Shown: positions 48,814-57,303, counted from the first letter of the stretch. The stretch: 61,389 nt of DNA from Candidatus Roizmanbacteria bacterium RIFCSPLOWO2_02_FULL_40_13 (GCA_001789965.1 MGBA01000012.1:1-61389); one strand, 5' to 3'. A program made the numbers and translations. Notes: generated by a model from the sequence alone, not told the origin.

Positions 48814-49938
48814 TTATTGTAGCGTCTTTGGATTTATTCGGATTAGCTTGTCGTCGTTTTCTTTTGGTATTCCCCGTCCATCTCTGTTGCTTGTTGTTAT
48901 GTAAAGCAACCCTTCTGGTCCGACTCGTACTGCACGCAATCTTCCGTATTCGTCTTTGAGATGTTTTTTAAGTTCGCTGACAGTTTTTCCATTAAGTTTC
49001 GTCTCATATAATGTTGCTCCCCGCAGACCTACAAAAAATACACTTCCGTTTAAAAACCCAGCTCCTGCGGGCGCCCATGTTTCTGAAGCTCCGGAGTTGA
49101 CAATAGGCGTCACCATCCCGTCTCTTTGCTCATTTCCCTGGATGACCGGCCATCCATAATTCTTTCCCTTTTCAATAAGATTCAGCTCATCAAATCCGGA
49201 TTGTATTCCGCTTCTTCCGTGTTCGGTCGCCCACAGGTTTCCGTCTTTGTCCCACGTAAGTCCCTGCACGTTTCGGTGGCCGTATGAATACACTGCATTC
49301 CCAAAAGGATTATCAGATGGGATTGAGCCGTCATCTTTAATACGAAGAATTTTTCCGTTTAGCGATTTAGTATTTTGCGCAAGGTCAGGATTTTCTGCGT
49401 CGCCGGTTCCGATATATAGATTTCTATCCGGACCAAACGCGATTCTTCCTCCATCATGATTAGATGATCCAAGAATTCCCGAGAGAATTACTTTTTTTTC
49501 TGAAAGAGAATTACCGACAAGCTTATATCGTTCGAGTTGATTTGTTAATCTTCCTTGTCCCCCTGTCGTAAAATATAGATACAACAACTGGTTCTTTCCA
49601 AAATCGGGATGCAGTGCGAGTCCCATAAGTCCTCCTTCTCCTACATGTTGGACTCCTTGAATTTCAATTACATTTCGGTCCTCGCCAATCTTTAGGAGTT
49701 TCCCGGGACGTTCTGTTATAAGCATTTCACCGTCCGGTAAAAACGCTACTTCCCATGGGATATCAAGATCTTGGGCGACGACTTCTCTGTCTTTGGTTTC
49801 TTCTACCGAATTATTTTTGGGAAGCGCTTTCCCAACAAATTCCGTTAGTTTTTTGGTAGGTTGAGCAAATTGTTTGAAGAAAACAATAAATACAGCGGCA
49901 AGAATAAGAACCACTAATAAGAAGAAGACTTTTTTCAT
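48814..49938 (-). CDS. PQQ-dependent sugar dehydrogenase-like protein (soluble GDH fold)
   Basis: A 374-residue six-bladed propeller protein of the sGDH/YliI class. A membrane anchor (about 4-24, VFFLLVVLILAAVFIVFF) is followed by DLDIPWEVAFLPDGEMLITE (about 58-77), RPGKLLKI, GLALHPDFGKNQLLYLYFT (about 105-123), SSNHDGGRIAFGPDRNLYIG (about 158-177, the His-Asp site), and GYHRNVQGLTWD-like YGHRNVQGLTWDKDGNLWAT (about 221-240). Enzymes of this group oxidise aldose sugars using PQQ. CPR bacteria do not make PQQ as far as known, so the cofactor would come from outside, or the propeller may serve otherwise. TATAAT ends 6 bases before the ATG. Confidence 0.85.
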   Translation of the reverse strand: MKKVFFLLVVLILAAVFIVFFKQFAQPTKKLTEFVGKALPKNNSVEETKDREVVAQDLDIPWEVAFLPDGEMLITERPGKLLKIGEDRNVIEIQGVQHVGEGGLMGLALHPDFGKNQLLYLYFTTGGQGRLTNQLERYKLVGNSLSEKKVILSGILGSSNHDGGRIAFGPDRNLYIGTGDAENPDLAQNTKSLNGKILRIKDDGSIPSDNPFGNAVYSYGHRNVQGLTWDKDGNLWATEHGRSGIQSGFDELNLIEKGKNYGWPVIQGNEQRDGMVTPIVNSGASETWAPAGAGFLNGSVFFVGLRGATLYETKLNGKTVSELKKHLKDEYGRLRAVRVGPEGLLYITTSNRDGRGIPKENDDKLIRINPKTLQ

Positions 49939-49990
49939 AAATTAATTATAGCATCTAGACAAGGGATTCCCTTATTTGATACAATTTTAT

Positions 49991-51034
49991 ATGGCTTCTT
50001 CTAGGGTTTTTTTTATTTTTTTTATAGTCCTTTTCCTTGGTGGTGCGTTGTATTTTTTAACTAATAAGGACGAGTCCCAAAAGATTACAGAGACATTAAC
50101 TGATGTAGTTCAGGAAAACATAGAGGAAATTGCGGATGCAACCTTTCCTCTTTCAATAACCAACTTAAGAAACGGTAAATATGAAGGAAGCGATATCGTA
50201 ATTGAAGACACGTTAGACCCTGGAAGCAATTACAGTCGATATTACGTCTCTTATAAATCAGAAGGACTAAAGATTTTCGCATTACTTACTGTTCCAAACG
50301 GGAAAAAACCAAAAAGTGGTTGGCCAGTAATAGTCTTTAATCATGGTTACATTCCACCGATAGAGTACAAAACTACAGAGCGCTACATCGCATATGTTGA
50401 TGGTTTCGCGCGCAATGGTTATATCGTCTTGCGCCCTGATTATCGCGGTCATGATCGTTCGGAAGGAGAACCAAGCGGAGCATATGGTTCAAATGGCTAT
50501 ACCATAGACGTCCTCAACGCTACTTCTTCGGTGAAAAAATATAAAGATGTAGATCCCCAAAAAATCGGGATGTGGGGGCATTCTCTCGGAGGATTTATTA
50601 CTTTGAGAAACATGGTTGTACGAAGTGACATCAAAGCGGGCGTCATATGGGCGGGTGTTGTAGCGTCATATCCTGACTTATTATCCCGTTGGAGAAGAAA
50701 TCCTCCCCGTCCTACTATTCCAAGCGCCGCCCGTGGTTGGAGGCAAACTTTAATTGATCAATTTGGAGACCCCGAGAAAAATCCTGAATTCTGGAATTCA
50801 ATCTCTGCAAACTCTTATGTAAAAGACATATCAGGCCCCTTACAACTACAGCATGGGACTGCTGATTCTTCGGTGCCGGTTGAGTTTTCTGAAACCCTTG
50901 CAAAGCAGATAAAAGAAGCAGGAACAACAGTCGAGCTTTATACGTACTCCGGAGATGATCACAATCTCTCAAATAATTTCAATACCGCCATGCAGCGATC
51001 CATCGACTTCTTCAACAAGCATCTAAAGAAGTGA
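49991..51034 (+). CDS. Membrane-anchored S9-like alpha/beta hydrolase (prolyl oligopeptidase family)
   Basis: A 347-residue protein starting MASSRVFFIFFIVLFLGGAL, a membrane anchor, followed by an outward-facing alpha/beta hydrolase. The oxyanion segment is PVIVFNHGYIPP (about 108-119), the nucleophile is GMWGHSLGGFITL (about 193-205), the acid HGTADSSVPVEFSE (about 288-301) and the His GDDHNLSNN (about 322-330). The substitutions fit secreted dipeptidyl or acyl peptidases. An in-frame TTG at 49976 is rejected because TACAAT (49980-49985) lies between it and ATG 49991. Divergent from the PQQ-type dehydrogenase gene, sharing the 52-base promoter gap. Confidence 0.85.
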   Translation: MASSRVFFIFFIVLFLGGALYFLTNKDESQKITETLTDVVQENIEEIADATFPLSITNLRNGKYEGSDIVIEDTLDPGSNYSRYYVSYKSEGLKIFALLTVPNGKKPKSGWPVIVFNHGYIPPIEYKTTERYIAYVDGFARNGYIVLRPDYRGHDRSEGEPSGAYGSNGYTIDVLNATSSVKKYKDVDPQKIGMWGHSLGGFITLRNMVVRSDIKAGVIWAGVVASYPDLLSRWRRNPPRPTIPSAARGWRQTLIDQFGDPEKNPEFWNSISANSYVKDISGPLQLQHGTADSSVPVEFSETLAKQIKEAGTTVELYTYSGDDHNLSNNFNTAMQRSIDFFNKHLKK

Positions 51035-51076
51035 AAATTTCCACGATTATATAGCTAGTAAACGAACGTTTAGGGC

Positions 51077-51105
51077 TTGATTTTTATTATAGGACATGCT
51101 ATATT
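51077..51105 (+). promoter_or_regulatory. Promoter of the 242-residue gene
   Basis: TTGATT at 51077-51082, 17-base spacer, TATATT at 51100-51105. The in-frame codon at the position expected for a leaderless start is ACG (51112); the first usual start codon is TTG at 51148. Confidence 0.6.
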
Positions 51106-51147
51106 TTCAGTACGGGAGAAAGAGATAGACAAGAGCCAAGACCTTCT

Positions 51148-51876
51148 TTGGGACTCTCTCAAATCAGAGAGAGGCTTCGTGTTAATCCTAAGCTATTCTA
51201 CGCAGGAGATGTAACTTTCAATAACGTTGACTTAGATGGAGTACCAACAGGTGGGTATAGCGTTCAGACAGTAGATATTATTGTAGCTCCGAAGAAACCT
51301 TTATTCGATCCAAAGAAACTTAACAAATTCATGCGTAGATTGCTTCCTGAAATGCCACCCTACATGTCAGATGGTGCCCGTTACAATGGCGGAACCTATG
51401 GCTTAAGCCTTGGAAGGATGACGTATCAGGAGCACCTTGGCACCTGGACTTTTAAAGCAGACCAAACTGTAACTGTGGAAAACGAGGATGAATTAAAGGA
51501 TAGCGGGTTGACAGTGGGAGATGCAACTATAACGAAAGCTGAAGATTTAAGTAGGCGCATTTGGGTAAGGGTTTATCCTGATCCTGTATCTGCGACCATT
51601 GTTCATGGTAACTTAGCCTCTACTGCTCAAAGGCTTGAAGGTAAAAGAGACGGAACACCCGAAGAGCCCTTAATGCAATTTTGGATAAATCCTCTCGAAC
51701 TTATAATCCTTTCGAAAAGTCAGGAAGAAAATCCCAAGAAAGTTGCTAGAGTACTTGAGCGAGCTGCTGAGGAGTATGGCGTAACTGAATTGGCTAAACT
51801 AGTAAATCCTACACAAAATGTAGATATGGCTCTAGATATGGCTGCAAGTGAGATTATGCGCCAAGTAGCTGCGTAG
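51148..51876 (+). CDS. Uncharacterised soluble protein
   Basis: A 242-residue soluble protein. The N-terminal 40 residues are basic (GLSQIRERLRVNPKLFYAGD), followed by a beta-rich part (VDLDGVPTGGYSVQTVDIIV) and helices such as DPKKLNKFMRRLLPEMPPYM. The C-terminal half contains IWVRVYPDPVSATIVHGNLA and KVARVLERAAEEYGVTELAK. No membrane segment or catalytic motif is seen. The start is uncertain: TTG 51148 is the first common start, but the frame stays open upstream and a promoter places the transcription start near 51112. Function unknown. Confidence 0.6.
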   Translation: MGLSQIRERLRVNPKLFYAGDVTFNNVDLDGVPTGGYSVQTVDIIVAPKKPLFDPKKLNKFMRRLLPEMPPYMSDGARYNGGTYGLSLGRMTYQEHLGTWTFKADQTVTVENEDELKDSGLTVGDATITKAEDLSRRIWVRVYPDPVSATIVHGNLASTAQRLEGKRDGTPEEPLMQFWINPLELIILSKSQEENPKKVARVLERAAEEYGVTELAKLVNPTQNVDMALDMAASEIMRQVAA

Positions 51877-51896
51877 AACTTCTAATCTTCACACCA

Positions 51897-51925
51897 TTGA
51901 CTTCTCTTTCAACGTCGCTTAATAT
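51897..51925 (+). promoter_or_regulatory. Promoter of the Xer recombinase gene
   Basis: TTGACT at 51897-51902, 17-base spacer, TAATAT at 51920-51925, 7 bases, ATG at 51933. It lies inside a longer in-frame TTG start, which is therefore rejected. Confidence 0.7.
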
Positions 51926-51932
51926 AAAAGAT

Positions 51933-52871
51933 ATGGGAGTAAAAGAAGCCGTTCTCCGTTTTCTTGAGTATTGCGAGCTTGATAAAGGTCTTTCCGTCAA
52001 GACAGTCCGCATGTACGGCTACTATCTTGAATTTTTTCAGAACTGGCTTTTGAAAGCGCAAAATGCAGAGGATTTCAACGTAGAAAAGATAGATGAGGAA
52101 ATCGTCCGCAACTTCCGCCTCTACCTTTCCCATACTTATAAGAATCCCCACAAAGGAGATCTCAAAAGACAAACCCAGAATTATTTTCTCGTGGCGCTCC
52201 GCTCTTTTTTTAAATACCTGACCAAGCAAAAACTTCCTGTTCTCTCAGCTGAAATGATCGATCTTGCTAAAGCACGGGACCGGAACATAAAACATCTGCA
52301 GAAAAATCAACTCGAGGATCTTTTTAAAAGCGTTGATACTCGGGACGAATCAGGTATACGGGACCGCACCATCCTCGAAGTCCTCTTCTCCACCGGACTT
52401 CGTGTGTCCGAACTTGTTGCGTTGAACCGCGAGCAGGTAAACACAACCTCCGGCGAATTTGGGGTTATTGGAAAAGGTGGAAAAGCCCGTGTCGTCTTTC
52501 TTTCAAAAGATGCTAAAGAGTGGCTCGAGAAATATCTTGATAAGCGGTCTGACAACTATCGCCCTCTGTTTATCCGCTACTCAGGTCCTAAAGGTAATGA
52601 GGAGCTTACTGATGAAAAAAAACGACTTTCTGTGCGTTCCATTGAGCGGTTAATAGAAAAATATCGGAAAAAAGCAGGAATTCTCTTCCGGATCGGTCCA
52701 CACGTACTCCGCCACTCATATGCTACAGATCTCCTTACTGCAGGAGCGGACTTACGCTCGGTACAGGAGATGCTTGGGCATAAGAACATCTCAACTACTC
52801 AAATCTATACCCATGTCACCAATACACGCCTCCGCGAAGTCCACGAAAAATACCACTCAGGCAATAAGTAG
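51933..52871 (+). CDS. xerC: Tyrosine site-specific recombinase, XerC/XerD type
   Basis: A 312-residue tyrosine recombinase. The N-terminal SAM-like core-binding domain (about 5-105, FLEYCELDKGLSVKTVRMYG) is followed by the catalytic domain: Arg I in STGLRVSELVALNREQ (about 150-165), Lys in GKGGKARVVFLS, His-x-x-Arg in HVLRHSYATDLLTAG (about 253-267), His/Trp in LGHKNISTTQIYTHV (about 278-292) with the nucleophile Tyr. Length and order fit XerC/D, which resolves chromosome dimers at dif. As a single Xer it resembles the XerH or XerS solo systems. No dif-like site was identified in the window. Leaderless promoter. Confidence 0.92.
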   Translation: MGVKEAVLRFLEYCELDKGLSVKTVRMYGYYLEFFQNWLLKAQNAEDFNVEKIDEEIVRNFRLYLSHTYKNPHKGDLKRQTQNYFLVALRSFFKYLTKQKLPVLSAEMIDLAKARDRNIKHLQKNQLEDLFKSVDTRDESGIRDRTILEVLFSTGLRVSELVALNREQVNTTSGEFGVIGKGGKARVVFLSKDAKEWLEKYLDKRSDNYRPLFIRYSGPKGNEELTDEKKRLSVRSIERLIEKYRKKAGILFRIGPHVLRHSYATDLLTAGADLRSVQEMLGHKNISTTQIYTHVTNTRLREVHEKYHSGNK

Positions 52872-52898
52872 ACTTGGCGTGGTATAATTTAGCCCATC

Positions 52899-53792
52899 AT
52901 GCCGCTCGAACGAACCATTACGCCATCACCTCCTGACTTGCTGATCGTATACATGCTTGGTGTCCCTCCTGCTCTTTCCGCAGTAATTCATCCCGATCAC
53001 CCTGCCCACCCCGGAACCCTCGCACATTTTAGAAATGTGATATCAAATGATTTTGACAATGGAACGGCTAATCTTCTCGTTCATAGACTTCTCAAAGGAA
53101 TAGGTACCGAAGGCGAATTCTGGACAGATGAAAGAAGGAAGGGGGCCCTCACACTGCTACAAAGAACTCCTCTCATACGTATTCCCACCGTAGGAGCAAG
53201 TTTGGAGTCAGTTGTGGAAAGTCTTACTCCGGATGGTTTTATCATAAAAGGAAGCGTAACTGATGCGATCAAAGCAATAAAGATATGCGCGCCCTATCTC
53301 ACCGATAAACGATTTAATTCGATCATGGAGAAGATGGAAAAATTAGGATCAAAATATGATGAGGATGGAGGACTTTACATCAAGCTTCAACTTGAAGAAA
53401 TAGAGCCACCCGATCAATCAGAAAGAGTTTATAAATTGAAAAAGCTTTACAGTATCGAGGAAATGCTTGGATTGATGGATCCTGACGGAGATCTGACAGA
53501 GGTTGAACAAAAGACTGCGCGATTACATCTAGAAGGTGCAGCGATGACAGACATAGTGAAGAAATTAAAAACTACCACAAATGATGTCGCAGAAACTTTA
53601 CATAGAATGGGACTTATTAAGAGGCCATTAACAGCAAAAGAACGCGTAGATAGAGATAGGAAGATATTGAGATTGGATTTTCTAGGATGGTCACTCCAAG
53701 ATATTGCAACTGAATTACAATCAAATACTTCAACGATGAGGAAACGATTGAGAGAGTTAAAAGCGAGAGAAAAAGAAAAAGAAATAAAATAA
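52899..53792 (+). CDS. Multi-HTH DNA-binding-like protein
   Basis: A 297-residue soluble protein. The C-terminal 110 residues show three HTH-like units: YSIEEMLGLMDPDGDLTEVE, LHLEGAAMTDIVKKLKTTTN (about 215-234) and FLGWSLQDIATELQSNTSTM (about 266-285), each of the length of resolvase or sigma-type HTHs. The N-terminal 180 residues hold helices and VESLTPDGFIIKGSVTDAIK. It has the same make-up as the proteins at 15928 and 48021, suggesting a lineage-specific regulator family. TATAAT at 52883-52888 ends 10 bases before the ATG. Confidence 0.65.
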   Translation: MPLERTITPSPPDLLIVYMLGVPPALSAVIHPDHPAHPGTLAHFRNVISNDFDNGTANLLVHRLLKGIGTEGEFWTDERRKGALTLLQRTPLIRIPTVGASLESVVESLTPDGFIIKGSVTDAIKAIKICAPYLTDKRFNSIMEKMEKLGSKYDEDGGLYIKLQLEEIEPPDQSERVYKLKKLYSIEEMLGLMDPDGDLTEVEQKTARLHLEGAAMTDIVKKLKTTTNDVAETLHRMGLIKRPLTAKERVDRDRKILRLDFLGWSLQDIATELQSNTSTMRKRLRELKAREKEKEIK

Positions 53793-53830
53793 CAAAGAAC
53801 TTCTAAAAACATTTACAATATAGTAAATAC

Positions 53831-55336
53831 ATGATCTTCCTAAAAAAATATTGGATAAAGTTGACCTTAACTCTTTTAATACTTTGTTATTCGATCTATT
53901 TTTCTTGGTTTACGGTTCTTCGGTATCAGACTCTTTACGCTTCCTATTTTGACTTGGGGATCATGCATCAGACTGTTTTTAATACTTATAAAGCACTGCA
54001 GACCGGCGATTATTCCCGTTTCTTAGAATTTACCGACCCTTTGGGTTCAAGTCAGATTAAACGAATGGCTTTTCACAACGATATAATTCTTGCTCTTCTT
54101 GCGCCGTTTTATTTTTTTAGCTCAACTCCCGCGACGTTGCTCGTGATTCAAACTCTTGTCGTAGCATTTGGTGCATGGGCTGTGTTTCTCATCTCACAGA
54201 CTGTTTTTGAAAAACTTAAATACAAGGACGTTCTTTCGTTAACCTTTGGTTTTTCCTACCTGATGAACCCTGTTCTTCAAAGAGCTAATATCTATGATTT
54301 CCATGCAGTTACGTTGGCAACCACTCTTCTCTTATTCATGTTTTATTTTTGGCTAAAAAAAAGATATTATTTAAGTTTTCTTTTTCTTATTCTCTCCCTT
54401 ATGACAAAAGAACAGGTCTCTTTAACCACGGCTTTTTTCGGACTATATGTCCTATATTCTTCGAGCTTGTCGAGAAGTAGTTCTCGATTTCACTCGAACG
54501 ATAAAGTCTTTTCTTTAACAGTTCTGATAACAAGCGTTGTATGGTTTATTGGATCCATTTTCGTTGTGATCCCCTATTTTCGAGGAGGTCATCACTTTGC
54601 GCTTGCCCGGTATAGCGACTTTGGAGATACACCGAGCAATGTCTTACTGGGCTTTTTCAAAAATCCCTTAACTATTATCCAGAGAGTTTTTCATCCTGAT
54701 ACTTATCGCTATCTTCTTTTTCTTTTAGGTCCTGTTGGTTTTCTTTCTTTACTCTCACTCCCGGTTTTTCTTATAGCTACTCCAGAGTTTGCGATAAACC
54801 TTCTCTCAAAAAACTGGAATATGAGAAACGTCATTTACCAATACACCGCGGTTATTCAGCCCTTCATATTTATATCTGCAATCTATGGGGCAAAAGCTGT
54901 TATCGACTATGCAAAAAAAAGACACAATCTTAAATTCATTGAAAAATACATAGCAATATATATCCTGCTCGCCACGTTGATTTTTGCAGTCTGGAAGGGG
55001 CCGCTTCCTTTCTCTTTTGAGAAAAACATTCATCCATTTGTGTATCCTCAAGAGGAGCGCGTCATAGTCCGGGAATGGGCAGCAAAATTAAAAAATGATA
55101 ATGTTTCCGTAACCACGACCGGTCAACTTTCCCCTTTCTTTACAAACAGAAGGTATTTTTACAATTTTTCTCCTGATTACCACTTGGCTGACTATGTTGT
55201 GTTGAGGCTTAATGAGATATATAATTATCCTGAAAAGAAGATATTGATACCGGTATACGAACAATTAGTCCGTGATCCCAACTATATGCCGGTATACCAA
55301 GTTGAAAACTTCGAAGTTTACAAAAAAATCAAATAA
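53831..55336 (+). CDS. DUF2079-family GT-C-like membrane protein
   Basis: A 501-residue protein with about ten membrane helices. The DUF2079 signature is near the N-terminus: SYFDLGIMHQTVFNTYKALQ (about 37-56), then AFHNDIILALLAPFYFF (about 80-96). It ends in an outward-facing soluble part (NDNVSVTTTGQLSPFFTNRR). DUF2079 proteins look like GT-C glycosyltransferases but have no proven reaction. The short polar stretch SSSLSRSSSRFHSNDK (about 210-225) is encoded by a palindromic repeat (54460-54498), inserted in frame in the middle of the membrane domain. TATAGT at 53819-53824 ends 6 bases before the ATG. Confidence 0.8.
   Translation: MIFLKKYWIKLTLTLLILCYSIYFSWFTVLRYQTLYASYFDLGIMHQTVFNTYKALQTGDYSRFLEFTDPLGSSQIKRMAFHNDIILALLAPFYFFSSTPATLLVIQTLVVAFGAWAVFLISQTVFEKLKYKDVLSLTFGFSYLMNPVLQRANIYDFHAVTLATTLLLFMFYFWLKKRYYLSFLFLILSLMTKEQVSLTTAFFGLYVLYSSSLSRSSSRFHSNDKVFSLTVLITSVVWFIGSIFVVIPYFRGGHHFALARYSDFGDTPSNVLLGFFKNPLTIIQRVFHPDTYRYLLFLLGPVGFLSLLSLPVFLIATPEFAINLLSKNWNMRNVIYQYTAVIQPFIFISAIYGAKAVIDYAKKRHNLKFIEKYIAIYILLATLIFAVWKGPLPFSFEKNIHPFVYPQEERVIVREWAAKLKNDNVSVTTTGQLSPFFTNRRYFYNFSPDYHLADYVVLRLNEIYNYPEKKILIPVYEQLVRDPNYMPVYQVENFEVYKKIK
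54460..54498. repeat. REP-like palindrome inserted in frame in the DUF2079 gene
   Basis: TTCGAG-CTTG-TCGAGAA, a GTAG loop, then TTCTCGA-TTTCA-CTCGAA: 13 paired bases with a 4/5-base internal loop. GAGCTTGTCGAG is the reverse of the TCGACAAGCTC seen at 59356, linking it to the repeat family at the tRNA genes. It encodes Ser/Arg-rich residues that look out of place in the membrane protein. Confidence 0.6.
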
Positions 55337-55400
55337 CATGTAGCATTAAGCATTTAGGCAGTGTGTCCTAAATACTAAATGCCAAATTCTAAATACTAAT
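55336..55400. repeat. Heptad-repeat hairpin element, copy 3
   Basis: Left arm ATGTAGCATTAAGCATTTAG; right arm of opposite sense CCTAAATACTAAATGCCAAA and TTCTAAATACTAATC. As in the copies at 2192 and 19312, 7-base units run in inverted order around a short centre (GCAGTGTGT). It lies between the DUF2079 gene stop and the GT2 start. Confidence 0.6.
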
Positions 55401-55402
55401 CA

Positions 55403-56293
55403 ATGATAAGCGTCATTATTCCTTTCCACAACGAAAAAGACAATCTTCTCCTTTTGTATAAGAAATTGAAAGCGGTTTTCGGTAGACTCAAAAAGGAGTT
55501 TGAAATTGTCTTTGTTGATGACGGTTCTACCGACGATTCGCAAAAGGCTATAAAAGGTCAACCTCATACAAAGCTCGTTTTTCATAAGAAGCGTATGGGT
55601 AAAGGAAAAGCCCTTATGTCGGGATTTGCAGAGTCTACGGGTGAAGTGATTCTCTTTATGGACGCAGATCTTCAAGATGACCCTGAAGACATCGAATTAT
55701 TTCTTAATGAACTGGAGTCCGGTTATGATTTTGTAAACGGCTGGAGGAAATTCCGCAAGGATCCATTCTTCAAGAAGTTCTATTCGTCTATTTTCAACGG
55801 CTTCCTGCTTAATTCACTTCTCAGGTCAAAATTCCACGATATTAACTGTGGTTTTAAAGCAATGAAGCGCGAGGTTCTGGAGCATATTCCCCTATACGGA
55901 GACAATTATCGCTTTACGCCAATTCTTGCAGACAAGGAAGGATTTCGTACTACGGAAGTGGTGGTACATCATCATCCCCGCCTCCACGGATCATCAAAAT
56001 ACGGACTCTTCAGAGTTGTCTCTGGCTTTTTTGACACACTGACCACCTACTTTATTTATACGTACTCCGAAAAACCTCTTCATTTTTTCGGACCGGTAGG
56101 CGGTGTGGTTTTTGCAATAGGATTTATAATTTGCGCTTACTTAGCATTTGAAAAAATTTTCTTCGGAGTCCTTTTGTTTCGAAGACCTGCGCTACTTCTG
56201 GGAGTTTTATTGATCATCGTGGGGATCCAGATTGCCATGACCGGAATTATCGGCGAACTCATCGTCTACTTTAGCAATAAGAACAAGAAATGA
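55403..56293 (+). CDS. GT2 polyprenyl-phosphate glycosyltransferase (DPMS/GtrB-like)
   Basis: A 296-residue enzyme. The GT-A domain has SVIIPFHNEKDNLLLLYKKL (about 3-22), EIVFVDDGSTDDSQKA (about 35-50), RMGKGKALMSGFAESTG (about 65-81) and LFMDADLQDDPED (about 86-98; the DxD and QDDP motifs), typical of dolichyl-phosphate mannose/glucose synthases and bactoprenol sugar transferases. Two C-terminal membrane helices (about 230-255 and 265-290) anchor it. It loads sugar onto a lipid carrier for GT-C enzymes. The GalE gene overlaps its end by 4 bases, pointing to a shared sugar pathway. Confidence 0.9.
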   Translation: MISVIIPFHNEKDNLLLLYKKLKAVFGRLKKEFEIVFVDDGSTDDSQKAIKGQPHTKLVFHKKRMGKGKALMSGFAESTGEVILFMDADLQDDPEDIELFLNELESGYDFVNGWRKFRKDPFFKKFYSSIFNGFLLNSLLRSKFHDINCGFKAMKREVLEHIPLYGDNYRFTPILADKEGFRTTEVVVHHHPRLHGSSKYGLFRVVSGFFDTLTTYFIYTYSEKPLHFFGPVGGVVFAIGFIICAYLAFEKIFFGVLLFRRPALLLGVLLIIVGIQIAMTGIIGELIVYFSNKNKK

Positions 56294-57303
56294 AAAAGAT
56301 ACTTATAACTGGTGCTGGTGGATACATCGGCTCGGTTGCAACCTACCAGCTACTCCAGCTTGGGCACACTGTCGTGGCCTTAGATAATTTCTCAACCGGC
56401 TATAAAAAGCCGATAACCGTACTGCAAGAAAAATTTGGCGCTGAAAAATGCATTCTTGAAGAGGCCGATCTTCAAAACGATCTTTCTGAAATATTTAAAA
56501 AACACAACGATATCGATTCCGTACTTCATTACGCTGCTTCATGCTTGGTTGATGAATCAATGAAAAACCCGGGTAAATATTTTGAAAACAATATTTGGGG
56601 AACCTTAAACCTCGTTGAAAGTCTTATTAAATATAAAATACCTCGTATGGTATTTTCCTCAACCTGCGCTGTCTATGGCGAAGCTCAGCATGTTCCTGTT
56701 GACGAGAAACATCCTACCAATCCTAAAAGTCCTTATGGAGAGTCAAAACTTATGGCGGAAAACATCATTAAGTGGTTTGGAGAGCTGAAAGGTCTTCGAT
56801 ATGCCATTCTTAGATATTTTAATGTCTGTGGAGCATCCGATGACGGCCTTATAGGTGACTCGAAAAAGCCATCCGTACTTTTAGTTCAAAATACTGTAAG
56901 AGGAGCTTTGGGGATTGAGCCATTTTTTCTCACCTATCCGGAAGTCGAAACTCCTGATCATTCCCCTATTCGTGACTATATTAATGTGGTTGATCTCAAC
57001 GAAGCCCATATAAAAGCACTCGAGTATCTGGAAAAGGGTGGCGTAAGCGAAGTAATCAATCTGGGTACTGGCGCCGGTGATTCAGTTCTAGAGATCGTAG
57101 ACAAGGTAGAAAAAGCAACGGGTAAGAAAATAGAGCGAAAAAAAGCTACAGAACTCCGTCAGGGAGAGTATGCAAAGATGATTGCATCGATAGAAAAAGC
57201 TTCAAAAGTACTTTCGTGGAAACCAGAGCGTACGATTCAGCAAAGCGTAGAAGCACTCATCAAGTGGTATTCTGTCCACCCTCAGGGTTGGGAAAGCGAC
57301 TGA
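56290..57303 (+). CDS. galE: UDP-glucose 4-epimerase-like SDR enzyme
   Basis: A 337-residue extended short-chain dehydrogenase. NAD-binding GAGGYIGSVATYQLL (about 7-21), DNFSTG (about 33-38), HYAASCLVDESMKNP (about 80-94), the Ser/Thr site SSTCAVYG (about 121-128) and the catalytic YGESK (about 145-149) are in place, with LRYFNVCGA (about 170-178) and SPIRDYINVVDL (about 222-233). This fits GalE, which interconverts UDP-Glc and UDP-Gal or the N-acetyl sugars. It overlaps the GT2 gene by 4 bases and the convergent holin-like gene by 22. Confidence 0.92.
   Translation: MKKILITGAGGYIGSVATYQLLQLGHTVVALDNFSTGYKKPITVLQEKFGAEKCILEEADLQNDLSEIFKKHNDIDSVLHYAASCLVDESMKNPGKYFENNIWGTLNLVESLIKYKIPRMVFSSTCAVYGEAQHVPVDEKHPTNPKSPYGESKLMAENIIKWFGELKGLRYAILRYFNVCGASDDGLIGDSKKPSVLLVQNTVRGALGIEPFFLTYPEVETPDHSPIRDYINVVDLNEAHIKALEYLEKGGVSEVINLGTGAGDSVLEIVDKVEKATGKKIERKKATELRQGEYAKMIASIEKASKVLSWKPERTIQQSVEALIKWYSVHPQGWESD

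Noticed and set aside
51933-52871. Integrase of a mobile island
   Set aside because: Length and motif order match housekeeping XerC/D, with own promoter and no cargo or att sites beside it.
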